A program made the position numbers and the translations under genes. The notes under the pieces were generated by a model. The model made no database searches, was not told the origin of the DNA, and saw nothing but the letters and a program-made list of their open reading frames with translations. From positions 1 to 64,000 of the forward strand of contig CAOJKP010000005.1 of the NCBI GenBank assembly GCA_948438085.1: 64,000 nucleotides of DNA, written 5' to 3'. This stretch comes from an uncultured Clostridium sp. GTDB lineage: Bacteria; Bacillota; Clostridia; TANB77; CAG-508. Shown here one piece after another: positions 53,418-63,023 of this stretch. Every line of letters begins with the position of its first letter. Within the stretch, counting starts at the first letter, position 1.

Positions 53418-55814
53418 TTGAAATATATTGAATTATTATCACCTGTTGGTGATTTTGAATGTTTGAAAGCTGCTGTGCAAAATGGTGCAAATGCTGTTTA
53501 TTTAGGTTCTTCTAATTTTAGTGCCAGGGCATCAGCTACAAACTTTAATTTAGAAGAATTAGAAAAAGCTATAAATTATGCTACATTAAGAAATGTAGAT
53601 GTTCATTTAGCTCTAAATACATTAATTAAAAATAATGAATTTAATTCTGCTTTAGAACTTGCAAAGAAAGCATATGAATTAGGTGTTAGTGCTATTATTG
53701 TTCAAGATATAGGTCTTGCTACATATATTCATAAATGTTTACCAGACCTTCCTATTCATGCTAGTACTCAAATGTCTATTCATAATTTAGAAGGTGTTTT
53801 ACAAGCAAAAAAAATTGGTTTTTCTAGAGTTGTGCTTTCTAGAGAACTAAACTTAAATGAAATAGAATTTATTAGAAATAATACTGATGTTGAACTAGAA
53901 GTGTTTATTCATGGTGCTCTTTGTATCTCATATTCTGGGCAATGCCTACTTTCTAGTATGATAGGAGGCAGATCTGGAAACCGTGGTAAGTGTGCTCAAG
54001 CATGTAGGCTTCCTTATGAGTTAGTTAAATACTCTTCTAATAATACTTCTACAATTGATAAAGGATTTCTTCTAAGTCCTCGAGATTTATGCGGATTGGA
54101 ATTTATTCCTAATTTGATAAATTATGGTATAACATCCTTAAAAATTGAAGGACGTATGAAAACTCCAGAATATGTTGCTACTGTTACTAGAATTTATAGA
54201 AAATATATTAATATGGCACTAAATAATGAAAAATATGATATTGACGATATAGATATTAAAGATTTGCAACAAGTATTTAATAGAGGTGGTTTTTCTAAAG
54301 GTCATTTTGATACTACTCCAAATAAAGATTTAGTTTTTAAGGAAAAGCCTAATAATATGGGAGTTTATATAGGTAATGTTTCTCACTTTAATGCTAATAA
54401 AGGACATATCAATCTTAATTTGAATGATAGACTTGCAATTGGTGATACTATTACTTTTGAACATGAACCAACAAAATATAAAATTTCTGAACTTATGATT
54501 AATAATAAAAATTGTGAAAAAGCTATTCAAGGTCAAACTGTAAAAATTGGTAGAATGAAAGGAAATATAAATATTGGAGATAAAATATTCAAATTAGAAA
54601 GCAAAACATTATCTTTAATTTCCAAACAAAGTTATAAAAATGAGAACATAAAAAATAAATTAAGTTGTAGTATAAAAATCAAGGCTTCCACTCCAGTTGC
54701 TATTGATGTTATTGATTCTTACAATAATAATATACATATTAACTCTAATATCATACCTGAAATTTCAAAAACATCTCCAATTACAAAAGAACGTATTATT
54801 ACTCAGTTTTCTAAAACTGGATCTACTCCTTTTGAATTCGAAAAATTTAATATAGATTTAGATGAAAACTTATATATCAATATAAGTGATTTAAATGAAT
54901 TAAGACGTAATATATTAGCAGAACTTGAAAATAAGATTATAAATTCTAAAAAGAAAAAATCCCCTTCAGTTTGTGCTAATATAAAAGAAATAAAACATCA
55001 AAAAAAGCAAAAACAAATATCAGTTTTATTTAATGTTTTAAATATTGATTATGATTATAGTAATTTAGAAAATATTGATAATGTATATATTCCATTAAAT
55101 TTTTTTGAAAATGTTAAATATGCTGATATAATAAAAAATATTTCTTCTAAATATACTACTTATATTTATATGCCTACAATAATTAAGCCTAATTATAAAA
55201 ACTTATTCTCTAATATAATAGAGGATGCTCTTGAAAAATATAATATTAAAGGTTTTGTTATTTCAAATTTAGGTAACATAGAATTATTATCAAAATATAA
55301 AGAAAAATATGAGTTTATAGGAAATTATACTTTAAACATTTTTAACAGTATTAGTTCTTCTTTATATAAAGATTTAGGTTTAAGTAGAATTACACTATCT
55401 GTTGAATTGAACGAAAAATCTATTTACAACATTTGTAACTCAACAGATATTCCAACTGAAATTATTGTTTATGGTAATACTCCTGTTATGAACTTAAGAT
55501 ATTGTTTACTTGGGCAATCTAATAAGTGTTATCCTAATTGTAATTCTCTTTGTAGAAATGATGAATTATATTATTTAAAAGATAGGCTAAATTTTAACTT
55601 TAGAATTATTCCAGATAATACACAAACTGTAACTACAATATATAATAGCAAAACTACTTCAATAATCCATTCCAATTTAAATGTTGATTGTGTAAGAATT
55701 GATATTTTGGATGAAGATATTTCTGAAATCAATAATGTTATAAAAACTGTAAAATCTGGAAATAGATTAGAAGGTAAAGATTATACAAATGGAAATTTTG
55801 CAAAAGAAGTATAA
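53418..55814 (+). CDS. Peptidase U32 family protein with C-terminal extension
   Basis: 798 residues from a TTG start (GAGAGG eight bases upstream). The N-terminal U32 domain (1-320) has LLSPVGDFECLKAAVQNGANAVYLG, CISYSGQCLLSSMIGGRSGNRGKCAQACRLPY and SLKIEGRMKTPEYVATVTRIYR. A middle beta-barrel/DUF3656-like region (about 320-520) and a C-terminal TIM-barrel-like repeat ending in Cys-rich LRYCLLGQSNKCYPNCNSLC follow. U32 proteins include tRNA hydroxylases (TrhP, RlhA) and collagenases; the Cys cluster suggests an Fe-S or radical-linked RNA-hydroxylation role. It is divergent from the mini-protein gene. Confidence 0.92.
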   Translation: MKYIELLSPVGDFECLKAAVQNGANAVYLGSSNFSARASATNFNLEELEKAINYATLRNVDVHLALNTLIKNNEFNSALELAKKAYELGVSAIIVQDIGLATYIHKCLPDLPIHASTQMSIHNLEGVLQAKKIGFSRVVLSRELNLNEIEFIRNNTDVELEVFIHGALCISYSGQCLLSSMIGGRSGNRGKCAQACRLPYELVKYSSNNTSTIDKGFLLSPRDLCGLEFIPNLINYGITSLKIEGRMKTPEYVATVTRIYRKYINMALNNEKYDIDDIDIKDLQQVFNRGGFSKGHFDTTPNKDLVFKEKPNNMGVYIGNVSHFNANKGHINLNLNDRLAIGDTITFEHEPTKYKISELMINNKNCEKAIQGQTVKIGRMKGNINIGDKIFKLESKTLSLISKQSYKNENIKNKLSCSIKIKASTPVAIDVIDSYNNNIHINSNIIPEISKTSPITKERIITQFSKTGSTPFEFEKFNIDLDENLYINISDLNELRRNILAELENKIINSKKKKSPSVCANIKEIKHQKKQKQISVLFNVLNIDYDYSNLENIDNVYIPLNFFENVKYADIIKNISSKYTTYIYMPTIIKPNYKNLFSNIIEDALEKYNIKGFVISNLGNIELLSKYKEKYEFIGNYTLNIFNSISSSLYKDLGLSRITLSVELNEKSIYNICNSTDIPTEIIVYGNTPVMNLRYCLLGQSNKCYPNCNSLCRNDELYYLKDRLNFNFRIIPDNTQTVTTIYNSKTTSIIHSNLNVDCVRIDILDEDISEINNVIKTVKSGNRLEGKDYTNGNFAKEV

Positions 55815-55815
55815 C

Positions 55816-55840
55816 AAAAACGCACTAATGTGCGTTTTTT
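55816..55840 (+). terminator. Terminator after the U32 gene
   Basis: AAAAACGCAC-TAAT-GTGCG followed by six T residues, starting two bases after the stop. A-rich upstream flank permits bidirectional action for the convergent KAP gene. Confidence 0.85.
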
Positions 55841-55884
55841 ATTCTTATCTTATATATAATATTACTCTAAATCCCAATACTTTT

Positions 55885-57834
55885 TTATCTTTGGTATTGT
55901 TCTAAAATATATCCTAAATCTCTTGCTAATTCTTTTAACATTATTATTTTTATTGTTATCTCTTTATTTCTTGTATACTCTTCAATTAAACTTTTTAATT
56001 GTACTATATTATTCATTTCTGGCTCTATTTCTTTTCTATATAGTTTTGCCCTATTTACCAATTTTTCCTTTATTGTAACTATATCATCATTACTTGCACA
56101 TGATATTCTTTGAAACGTCTGAAATGTATCATAATATTTAAATATAGGAATATCCATACACTCTCTATCGAATTTTTCATAAAACTCTTCCATTCTAAGT
56201 GGAATGCATTTAAATATTTCCTCTGCTTTTTCAGCATACATTTTATCTTTTAATTGTACATTCAATTTATTAAAATGTTCTAACACTTCTTCTATATCTG
56301 GTGTAACTTCTCCTATTGTTACTTTAGATAATTCTTCTTCAACATTATCACAATATCCAGATTTTAAAGAAGCTATATTCATTCCATTAAAAAATATTGT
56401 TTTTATTGTTTTTATATCATATCTTATAAGTCCTTTTCTTGCAAAATAATCAAAATATGTAAACAATTTTACAATATTAATTAATGAAACATTTCCATCT
56501 TTTACATCTAATACTACTTCATCTATTATTTTATCAAAATCTTCATCATTTATTTTCCAGTATTCTTCAGTAAGTAATCTTTTATATCCTGGTAGGTTTG
56601 CCCTATCTACTGTATTTATAATTACATCCATGTTTTCTTTAAATACTTTCATATCAAATATTCTCGTTCTAACATACATTTCTATAAATTTAAAGAACCT
56701 GTATTCAGCTTTAAAATTATAATAATAGTTACTATCAAATTCTTTGATATAAAATTGACGATTATCCATAAGCAGTACCCTTGATGATACTAATATTAAT
56801 TTGTATTCTTCATTATCTTTTATATTTACAAATTTATCTTTTGTTATTTTTCCAGCTTTTATCTCAAAAGATACTGCTATTGTAAATATAAGCATTGTTT
56901 GTAGTACTCTAGTATTAGTATTATGATAATTTTTACTTACCATCTCAAATACTTTCTTAAAATCATTTAGTGCATGTTTTAATATTCTCAAATTTCTTGT
57001 ACCACTTTTATTAAAAGTCGATACAATCAATCCTGTATTTTCTCTTAAAAATCTAAGTAGTTCTGGATTATTTTCATAACGCATTAATAGTCCATTTATA
57101 ATATAATTAAATTCAGGTACATATTCAAATGTTTCTCCAATTAACTTTTCTTTTATTCTTTCATAATCATTTGCTTTATCAAATACATATTCTATTTTAT
57201 CTCTTATTTTTTCTACAATTGGCTTGTCTGTTGATGTTTCAAGTCCTCCTTGTTTATCTAAAATATAAGTTGCTATAAAGGTTTTCATTTCTAGATTAGA
57301 ACTTTTAAGTTTAGTAGATAATTCTTTTTCATTACATATAATTATTGTTTTTATATGGTCATGTTCAACGAAATTATTAATATACCCTAAAATATCTATA
57401 ACATCTACATTTGCTCTTTCTAAGTCATCAAAACATAATACTTTATCATCTGTTGAGAAAAACTCTTTATAATCTACTTTGTCTCCATTTTGTGTTACTC
57501 CAAAGAAATTTGCCATGTCCAAACCTGTTTTTGCGTATTCTGGTATTGTTGTTTGATTATTAGATTCCATATATTTTTTTAAATTTTTATCCATTAATTG
57601 AGTAGTTTCTATAAATATTTTTTTGCTTATTTCTTCTAGATTAGATATTCCATATAATGACATATAAATTGTTGTATATTGTCTTCCATTTAACATCATT
57701 GACTCTATTTTATTTTTTATCTTATTATTCCAAAAGTATGTTTTTCCGCTTCCCCATTCACCATTTATCATTATTGCATAATCTGTATAATCAGCTCTAA
57801 CATAATCTAATATACTTTCAACTAAATCTTCCAT
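55885..57834 (-). CDS. KAP-family P-loop NTPase
   Basis: 649 residues. Walker A GEWGSGKT at 25-32 and Walker B LCFDDLER at 133-140 fit KAP NTPases (P-loop fold with an inserted segment). After this come sensor-like IIICNEKELS, then a long helical C-terminus without a clear domain. No paired membrane helices are seen, so probably cytosolic. KAP ATPases occur in signalling and in several phage-defence systems; there is no partner effector beside it here. It is transcribed after comF. Confidence 0.75.
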   Translation of the reverse strand: MEDLVESILDYVRADYTDYAIMINGEWGSGKTYFWNNKIKNKIESMMLNGRQYTTIYMSLYGISNLEEISKKIFIETTQLMDKNLKKYMESNNQTTIPEYAKTGLDMANFFGVTQNGDKVDYKEFFSTDDKVLCFDDLERANVDVIDILGYINNFVEHDHIKTIIICNEKELSTKLKSSNLEMKTFIATYILDKQGGLETSTDKPIVEKIRDKIEYVFDKANDYERIKEKLIGETFEYVPEFNYIINGLLMRYENNPELLRFLRENTGLIVSTFNKSGTRNLRILKHALNDFKKVFEMVSKNYHNTNTRVLQTMLIFTIAVSFEIKAGKITKDKFVNIKDNEEYKLILVSSRVLLMDNRQFYIKEFDSNYYYNFKAEYRFFKFIEMYVRTRIFDMKVFKENMDVIINTVDRANLPGYKRLLTEEYWKINDEDFDKIIDEVVLDVKDGNVSLINIVKLFTYFDYFARKGLIRYDIKTIKTIFFNGMNIASLKSGYCDNVEEELSKVTIGEVTPDIEEVLEHFNKLNVQLKDKMYAEKAEEIFKCIPLRMEEFYEKFDRECMDIPIFKYYDTFQTFQRISCASNDDIVTIKEKLVNRAKLYRKEIEPEMNNIVQLKSLIEEYTRNKEITIKIIMLKELARDLGYILEQYQR

Positions 57835-57884
57835 TTATAATCAGTGTTCCTTTCCTAAAGCACAATGATGTGCCATTTAAAATT

Positions 57885-58526
57885 TTAATCTTTTGCTATT
57901 GTTAAAATATCCACATTCTTTGCTCCTGCAAACTCTAGAATTTTACAACATTCATTAGCTGTACTGCCTGTAGTATATATATCATCAAATAATATTATAT
58001 TTTTATTTATTATATCTTTATTTTCTTTTACTTTATATACTCCTTTTACATTTCGGATTCTTTTTGTTTTTGTTAGAGTACTTTGTTTTTCATTATCCTT
58101 TATTTTTACCAATATATTTGTTTTACATTCTATATTTTCAATAAATTTTGATATATTTTTAGCTATTAGTTCACTTTGATTATATCCTCTTTCAAAATTT
58201 CTTTTTTTACTTATTGGAACTGGAATTATTATATCATAACTTTTTAAGATTTCATTAACTTTTTTATTTTTTAATATAATTTTTACAAAGCTTTCATTTA
58301 TATATGATTTATCAGCAAATTTATATTCAATTAGCTTTTGTCTAATTATATCTTCATACTTAAATAAGTAAATATGCTTTCTCTTTTTTACATATTCAAT
58401 TCGTACATTCATCATTTTTTTAATATTATACATACATTTAGAGCATATGCTATCTTTATTTATTTTCCCACAAAATCCACATACATTAGGATAAATTAGT
58501 TCTATAATATTTTGTAAAATTTTCAT
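57885..58526 (-). CDS. ComF family protein (phosphoribosyltransferase fold)
   Basis: 213 residues. An N-terminal zinc-ribbon (CGFCGKINKDSICSKC, about 16-31) is followed by a PRT domain with VPISKKRNFERGYNQSELIA and the PRPP loop LFDDIYTTGSTANECC. ComF assists DNA import in competent bacteria, although the family is wider. Its ribosome site is separated from the ATG by a hairpin (58534-58566). recD2 is upstream. Confidence 0.9.
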   Translation of the reverse strand: MKILQNIIELIYPNVCGFCGKINKDSICSKCMYNIKKMMNVRIEYVKKRKHIYLFKYEDIIRQKLIEYKFADKSYINESFVKIILKNKKVNEILKSYDIIIPVPISKKRNFERGYNQSELIAKNISKFIENIECKTNILVKIKDNEKQSTLTKTKRIRNVKGVYKVKENKDIINKNIILFDDIYTTGSTANECCKILEFAGAKNVDILTIAKD

Positions 58527-58533
58527 TACTTTT

Positions 58534-58566
58534 GTAAGGTTATTTTTCTTTTGAAAATAACCTTAC
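58534..58566 (-). promoter_or_regulatory. Hairpin between the ribosome site and start of comF
   Basis: GTAAGGTTATTTT (58534-58546) pairs perfectly with 58554-58566. GAAAGGAGAG lies just upstream of it and the ATG 8 nt downstream, with no other purine-rich site. Folding would bring the site close to the ATG. Confidence 0.45.
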
Positions 58567-58633
58567 TCTCCTTTCTATTTAATTGTTTTTGAAATAAAAT
58601 CTTATACGAATTATAAGACTTAAGAAAAAAAAA

Positions 58634-60856
58634 TCATTCAATATTTACTAGTTTATAAGATAAACCTGTATTTCTCTTTTTAGTATCTACATTTTGAATC
58701 ATAAAATTTATGATTTTGTCATTGCTTATTATAATAAGCAATTTTTTAGCTCTTGTAATTCCTGTATATAATAAATTTTTTGTAAGTAGCATTGGTGAAG
58801 ATGGTGCAATTGGCATAATTACTACATCAAATTCACTTCCTTGTGCTTTATGTATTGTTATTGCATATGCATGCTCAATCTGTTCTAATTCAGAAAATGC
58901 ATACCATGCAAACCTATCATCATCAAATTTAATTTTTATTTGTTTTTCTCCATTATCTATTTTTTCTACTGTTCCTAGTTCACCATTAAATACTCCTGTG
59001 CCATTTTCATACTCTGGTATATTTCTTTCCCAAAATATATCATAGTTATTTTTTATCTGCATTACTCTATCTCCTTGCCTAAAAATGACACCTAGAATTT
59101 GCTTTTCTTCTTTATATTCACTTTGCGGATTTAGTTGTTCTTGTAAATACTTATTTAATTCTTTGGTTCCTAGCATTCCTTTTTTAGTTGGTGATAGTAC
59201 TTGTATATTTTTAAAAAAATCATAATCTCCAAATGATTTTAGTCTACCTTTGCATAGTGATATTATTTCTTTTATCATTTCTTCTTGATTTGAATGTTTT
59301 ATATAAAAGAAATCTTCATTTACGTTATTAGCGTCAGCTTCTTTTTTCGTAATAAATGTTTCTTCTTGATTAACTCTATGTGCATTAACTACTATTTTAC
59401 TCTTAGCTGCTTGCCTAAATATTTTATCTAAGTGTATGGTAGGTATTGTTTTAGACTCAATAATATCTTCTAAAATACTTCCTGGCCCAACAGATGGAAG
59501 CTGGTCTGAATCTCCTACTAAAATTAATTTTGTTCCTTTATATATTCCTTTTAATAAATAATTCATTAAAAAAATGTCAACCATTGAAACTTCATCTATT
59601 ATTATTACATCTGCATCTATAGGTACAACATCATAGTCTACACTTTCAATTTTACCTTCTTCTTCAATTTTACCTATCTCTAATAATCTATGTAATGTTT
59701 TTGCTTCTTTTTTTGTAGTTTCTGTCATTCTTTTTGCTGCTCTTCCTGTTGGTGCACATAGGCTTACTTTTTTACCTTGTGATTCAAATAATTCTATTAT
59801 TCCTTTTATTATTGTTGTTTTTCCTGTTCCTGGACCTCCTGTAATAATAGATACATTATTTTCATTAACAAGTCTTATAGCTTCTATTTGTTTTTCAGAT
59901 AATTCTATATCTGAATTCTTTTCAATATTTCTTATCTCTTTTTCTATGTTTTTTATCTGTTTTACATTTTCAGATTCTTGCAAACTTAGTAATCTTGTTG
60001 CAATATTTGTTTCCGCTTTATAAAATGGTGTTAAATACACCCATTTTTCTCCTTCTTGTCTTTCTTCTACAACAATTTCTCCTAGTACTTTTAAGTCTAT
60101 AATATTATCTTCGATTATATCATTTTCTACATCAAGCAATTCGTGTACAAAATTTACCAAATTTTCTCTTAAAACACAAGTATGACCATTGTAACTTACT
60201 CGTATTAAACTATATTTTATTCCACTTCTTACTCTTTTTATATTGTCTTTTGCAATTCCTATATCAACTGCCATTTTATCTATTTGTTTAAAATCTACTC
60301 CTCTTGCAATATCTACTAATATATATGGATTATTCTCTATTTCAGAAATTGCATTTACTCCTAATAGTTTATATACCTTTTTTGCATTTGATGCACTTAT
60401 TCCAAATTTTTCTAAGAAACCGACTATTTGCCACAATTCCCAATTTTCATTGAAGCTCTCAGCCATTTCCTCTGCTTTTGTTTTTGTTATTCCTTTAATT
60501 TGTGCTAGTTTTTGTGGCTCAAATTTAAATACATTTATTGTGTCTTCACCAAATGTGCTTATTATTTTTTTAGCTGTTGAAGGTCCTATTCCCTTTATGG
60601 TTCCATTTGCCAAATATTTTTCTAATGCAGATAAACTTTTTGGCATTATTTTTTCAAAGTAATCAATTTTAAATTGTTCTCCATATTCTATATGTGTAAC
60701 AAATTTTCCTGATATTTTTAGACTATCTCCTGCACAAATAAATGGCAAATAACCTACAATTGTTATTTCTTCTTCGTCTGTATCAAATGTTGCAATTGTA
60801 TAACCATTAATTTCATTTTGATATATAATTTCATTTAGTTGTCCTGTTATTTCCAC
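58634..60856 (-). CDS. recD2: RecD2-type SF1B DNA helicase
   Basis: 740 residues. N-terminal OB-like domain (ITGQLNEIIYQNEINGYTIA), tandem helix-hairpin-helix (GTIKGIGPSTAKKIISTFG), then ATPase with IITGGPGTGKTTIIKGI (Walker A), VIIDEVSMVD, LVGDSDQLPSVGPG and C-terminal AYAITIHKAQGSEFD. RecD2 unwinds 5'-3' and counters replication-fork and RecA problems in bacteria lacking RecBC. The preceding small RNHCP gene is 34 nt upstream. Confidence 0.96.
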   Translation of the reverse strand: MEITGQLNEIIYQNEINGYTIATFDTDEEEITIVGYLPFICAGDSLKISGKFVTHIEYGEQFKIDYFEKIMPKSLSALEKYLANGTIKGIGPSTAKKIISTFGEDTINVFKFEPQKLAQIKGITKTKAEEMAESFNENWELWQIVGFLEKFGISASNAKKVYKLLGVNAISEIENNPYILVDIARGVDFKQIDKMAVDIGIAKDNIKRVRSGIKYSLIRVSYNGHTCVLRENLVNFVHELLDVENDIIEDNIIDLKVLGEIVVEERQEGEKWVYLTPFYKAETNIATRLLSLQESENVKQIKNIEKEIRNIEKNSDIELSEKQIEAIRLVNENNVSIITGGPGTGKTTIIKGIIELFESQGKKVSLCAPTGRAAKRMTETTKKEAKTLHRLLEIGKIEEEGKIESVDYDVVPIDADVIIIDEVSMVDIFLMNYLLKGIYKGTKLILVGDSDQLPSVGPGSILEDIIESKTIPTIHLDKIFRQAAKSKIVVNAHRVNQEETFITKKEADANNVNEDFFYIKHSNQEEMIKEIISLCKGRLKSFGDYDFFKNIQVLSPTKKGMLGTKELNKYLQEQLNPQSEYKEEKQILGVIFRQGDRVMQIKNNYDIFWERNIPEYENGTGVFNGELGTVEKIDNGEKQIKIKFDDDRFAWYAFSELEQIEHAYAITIHKAQGSEFDVVIMPIAPSSPMLLTKNLLYTGITRAKKLLIIISNDKIINFMIQNVDTKKRNTGLSYKLVNIE

Positions 60857-60890
60857 ATTTGTCCTCTTTTCTTTTTGTTTTTTTCACATT

Positions 60891-61238
60891 TTATATTTGC
60901 TTTGTGCTTAACTTTATTATTAATTCCATATTGTCATCAATTGCTGCTTTATTTTTTCTTATTGCTCCACATTTTTTACATCTATGTATAATAACATATC
61001 CTTTTTTAGCATCTATTTCTAAAGATACAGGTTCTAAATCTCCATGGCAATTTTCTTGTCTATCTCCTGGATTTATATCTAAGTGCTTCGAATGTAAGCA
61101 ATATGGGCAATGATTTCTACTAGTATATCCTAATTTAGTAACCTTTTTCCCACAGTTATCACATATAAATTCTTCATCTATTTGTGTAAACTTACTTGTT
61201 TGTAGCTCTTTATTATTCTTCAAATATGCTTCCTCCAA
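60891..61238 (-). CDS. RNHCP domain protein
   Basis: 115 residues. The RNHCP motif is in TSRNHCPYCLHSKHLD; two further Cys pairs, CDNCGKK and CKKCG, make a likely double zinc-binding fold. The family has no defined function; the domain pattern suggests a nucleic-acid-linked zinc protein. Its start overlaps the nucleoside kinase 3' end by 26 nt, so translation is probably coupled. Confidence 0.85.
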   Translation of the reverse strand: MEEAYLKNNKELQTSKFTQIDEEFICDNCGKKVTKLGYTSRNHCPYCLHSKHLDINPGDRQENCHGDLEPVSLEIDAKKGYVIIHRCKKCGAIRKNKAAIDDNMELIIKLSTKQI

Positions 61239-62856
61239 TAAATTCTCTTATTAATGATGTTTTTGGTATATCATCTGTTACTTCTATTGTTTTAAAGAAT
61301 GATAATAATTGTTTTAGTCTCATTGCTTCTGAATATTCTTTATCTGTATTTTTTATTTCATCTAAAAGTGGTATTGCATATTGTTTAAGTACACCTAGTT
61401 CATATATTAAAGAGGAGTTAAACATACTATCTGCTTGTTCTTGAAATGGGAAAATAAATCTTTCTTCTCCTCTATTTACTGAATACCACATTTGTATTGT
61501 ATGTTTTGCATCATATCCTCTAAATTGATTATCTCTTACTATTCTTCTTATTAGTCTTGTATCTGTAGTGGATATTCTATTATAGTAGTCTAAGTTTAAT
61601 ATTGTTAATGCACTAATATATATTTTGTATTTTTGAGAATTGGCAATAGAACTTGTAAGTCTATCATTTAAGCAGTGAATTCCTTCTATAACAAGTATTT
61701 CATCATCTTCTAATTTCATAGTTTTTCCTGTATATACTTTTGTACCAACATTAAAATCAAATGTGGGTACTTTTATTTCTTCCCCATTTAATAGTTTTAC
61801 TAAATGTTCATTAAATAAATCTAAGTCTAATGCTTCTATACATTCAAAATCATAATTTCCAAATTCATCTTTTGGCGTTTCAGGTCTTTCAACAAAGTAA
61901 TTATCCACTGAAATTGTAACTGGTTTTAGACCATTTAATCTTAATTGTGTTCCAAGTTTTCTTGCAAAAGTTGTTTTTCCTGATGAAGATGGTCCTGCTA
62001 TTAATACTATTTTTACTCCATCTTTTTTCATAATATTATTTGCAATTTCTACCATCTTTTTATCATGTAAACTTTCAGATAATAATATTGCTTCACTGGC
62101 ATTATTTTTTTCTACTTCTTTATTTAATTTATATATAGTATTTATTCCTACAAATTTGTATATATCGTCATAGTCAGCTAATGTTGTTAATAGTTTTTTG
62201 TTTTCGATAAATGGTGTTAGCTTAGTTGGAGTTTTCCAATTTGGATACCTAACGATAAATCCATCTCTATATTTTAAAACATCAAATACTTTTGTATATC
62301 CTGTTGATATTGGCATAGTTCCAAAAAAATAGTTGTAAAATTCTTCACAATAATACAAATATGCACCATACTCATGCTCTGTATCTATTTGAAACTTTCC
62401 TTTTAAAGTGTGTTCTTTTTCATAAAATTCTCTTGCTTCTTCTAAACTCATGTTTACTTCTTTTATTTCTAAATCTTTATTTATTATTTCTTGCATTCTT
62501 TTTCTTATGTTCCCAATCATCTCTTCAGTCACACTATAATTATCTAATTCGCAAAACATAGAGTTTGATAATTGATAATTAATTGTTATTAATGCATCTG
62601 GATATAATTCATGAAATGCCTTTGACATAATAAACATTAAACCTCTTATATATATCATCATTCCATCTTTAGAATTTAAATCTACTAATTCTATATTACA
62701 GTCTTTTTCTACTTCGTAATTCAGATTTTTTAACTCATTATTGCACTTTATAGCTATTACTAAATCTTTCGAATTTTCTATTTCGTCTTTTAATAAATCT
62801 TTTATTTTAGTATTTTTTTCTACTTCATATACTTTATCCTTAAATGTTACTTTCAT
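61213..62856 (-). CDS. Nucleoside (uridine-type) kinase with N-terminal TGS-like domains
   Basis: About 547 residues. N-terminal TGS/ubiquitin-like region (MKVTFKDKVYEVEKNTKIKD) and a ThrRS-like second domain (MSLEEAREFYEKEHTLKGKF, FIVRYPNWKTP) precede a kinase domain with GPSSSGKTTFARKL, SVDNYFV and DTRLIRRIVRDNQFRG. Such fusions phosphorylate uridine/cytidine. ATG 62856 is preferred after AGGAAAGG; an ATG at 62868 is possible. The promoter lies at 62897-62925. Confidence 0.9.
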   Translation of the reverse strand: MKVTFKDKVYEVEKNTKIKDLLKDEIENSKDLVIAIKCNNELKNLNYEVEKDCNIELVDLNSKDGMMIYIRGLMFIMSKAFHELYPDALITINYQLSNSMFCELDNYSVTEEMIGNIRKRMQEIINKDLEIKEVNMSLEEAREFYEKEHTLKGKFQIDTEHEYGAYLYYCEEFYNYFFGTMPISTGYTKVFDVLKYRDGFIVRYPNWKTPTKLTPFIENKKLLTTLADYDDIYKFVGINTIYKLNKEVEKNNASEAILLSESLHDKKMVEIANNIMKKDGVKIVLIAGPSSSGKTTFARKLGTQLRLNGLKPVTISVDNYFVERPETPKDEFGNYDFECIEALDLDLFNEHLVKLLNGEEIKVPTFDFNVGTKVYTGKTMKLEDDEILVIEGIHCLNDRLTSSIANSQKYKIYISALTILNLDYYNRISTTDTRLIRRIVRDNQFRGYDAKHTIQMWYSVNRGEERFIFPFQEQADSMFNSSLIYELGVLKQYAIPLLDEIKNTDKEYSEAMRLKQLLSFFKTIEVTDDIPKTSLIREFIGGSIFEE

Positions 62857-62896
62857 ACTTAATCTCATTCCTTTCCTAAGGTACAAATTCTTTATT

Positions 62897-62925
62897 ATTT
62901 TATATCTTATGATATTTTTAGTCAA
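62897..62925 (-). promoter_or_regulatory. Nucleoside kinase promoter
   Basis: Minus strand: -35 TTGACT (62925-62920), 17-bp spacer, -10 TAAAAT (62902-62897), about 40 nt before the start codon. Confidence 0.6.
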
Positions 62926-63023
62926 CAATTATTTCATTTTTATAATTTTTATCATATAATAAGAACATACATAATAAAAAATATTATTATATTTTTATTT
63001 TTTCCTTACAAGAAGGTGTTTAT

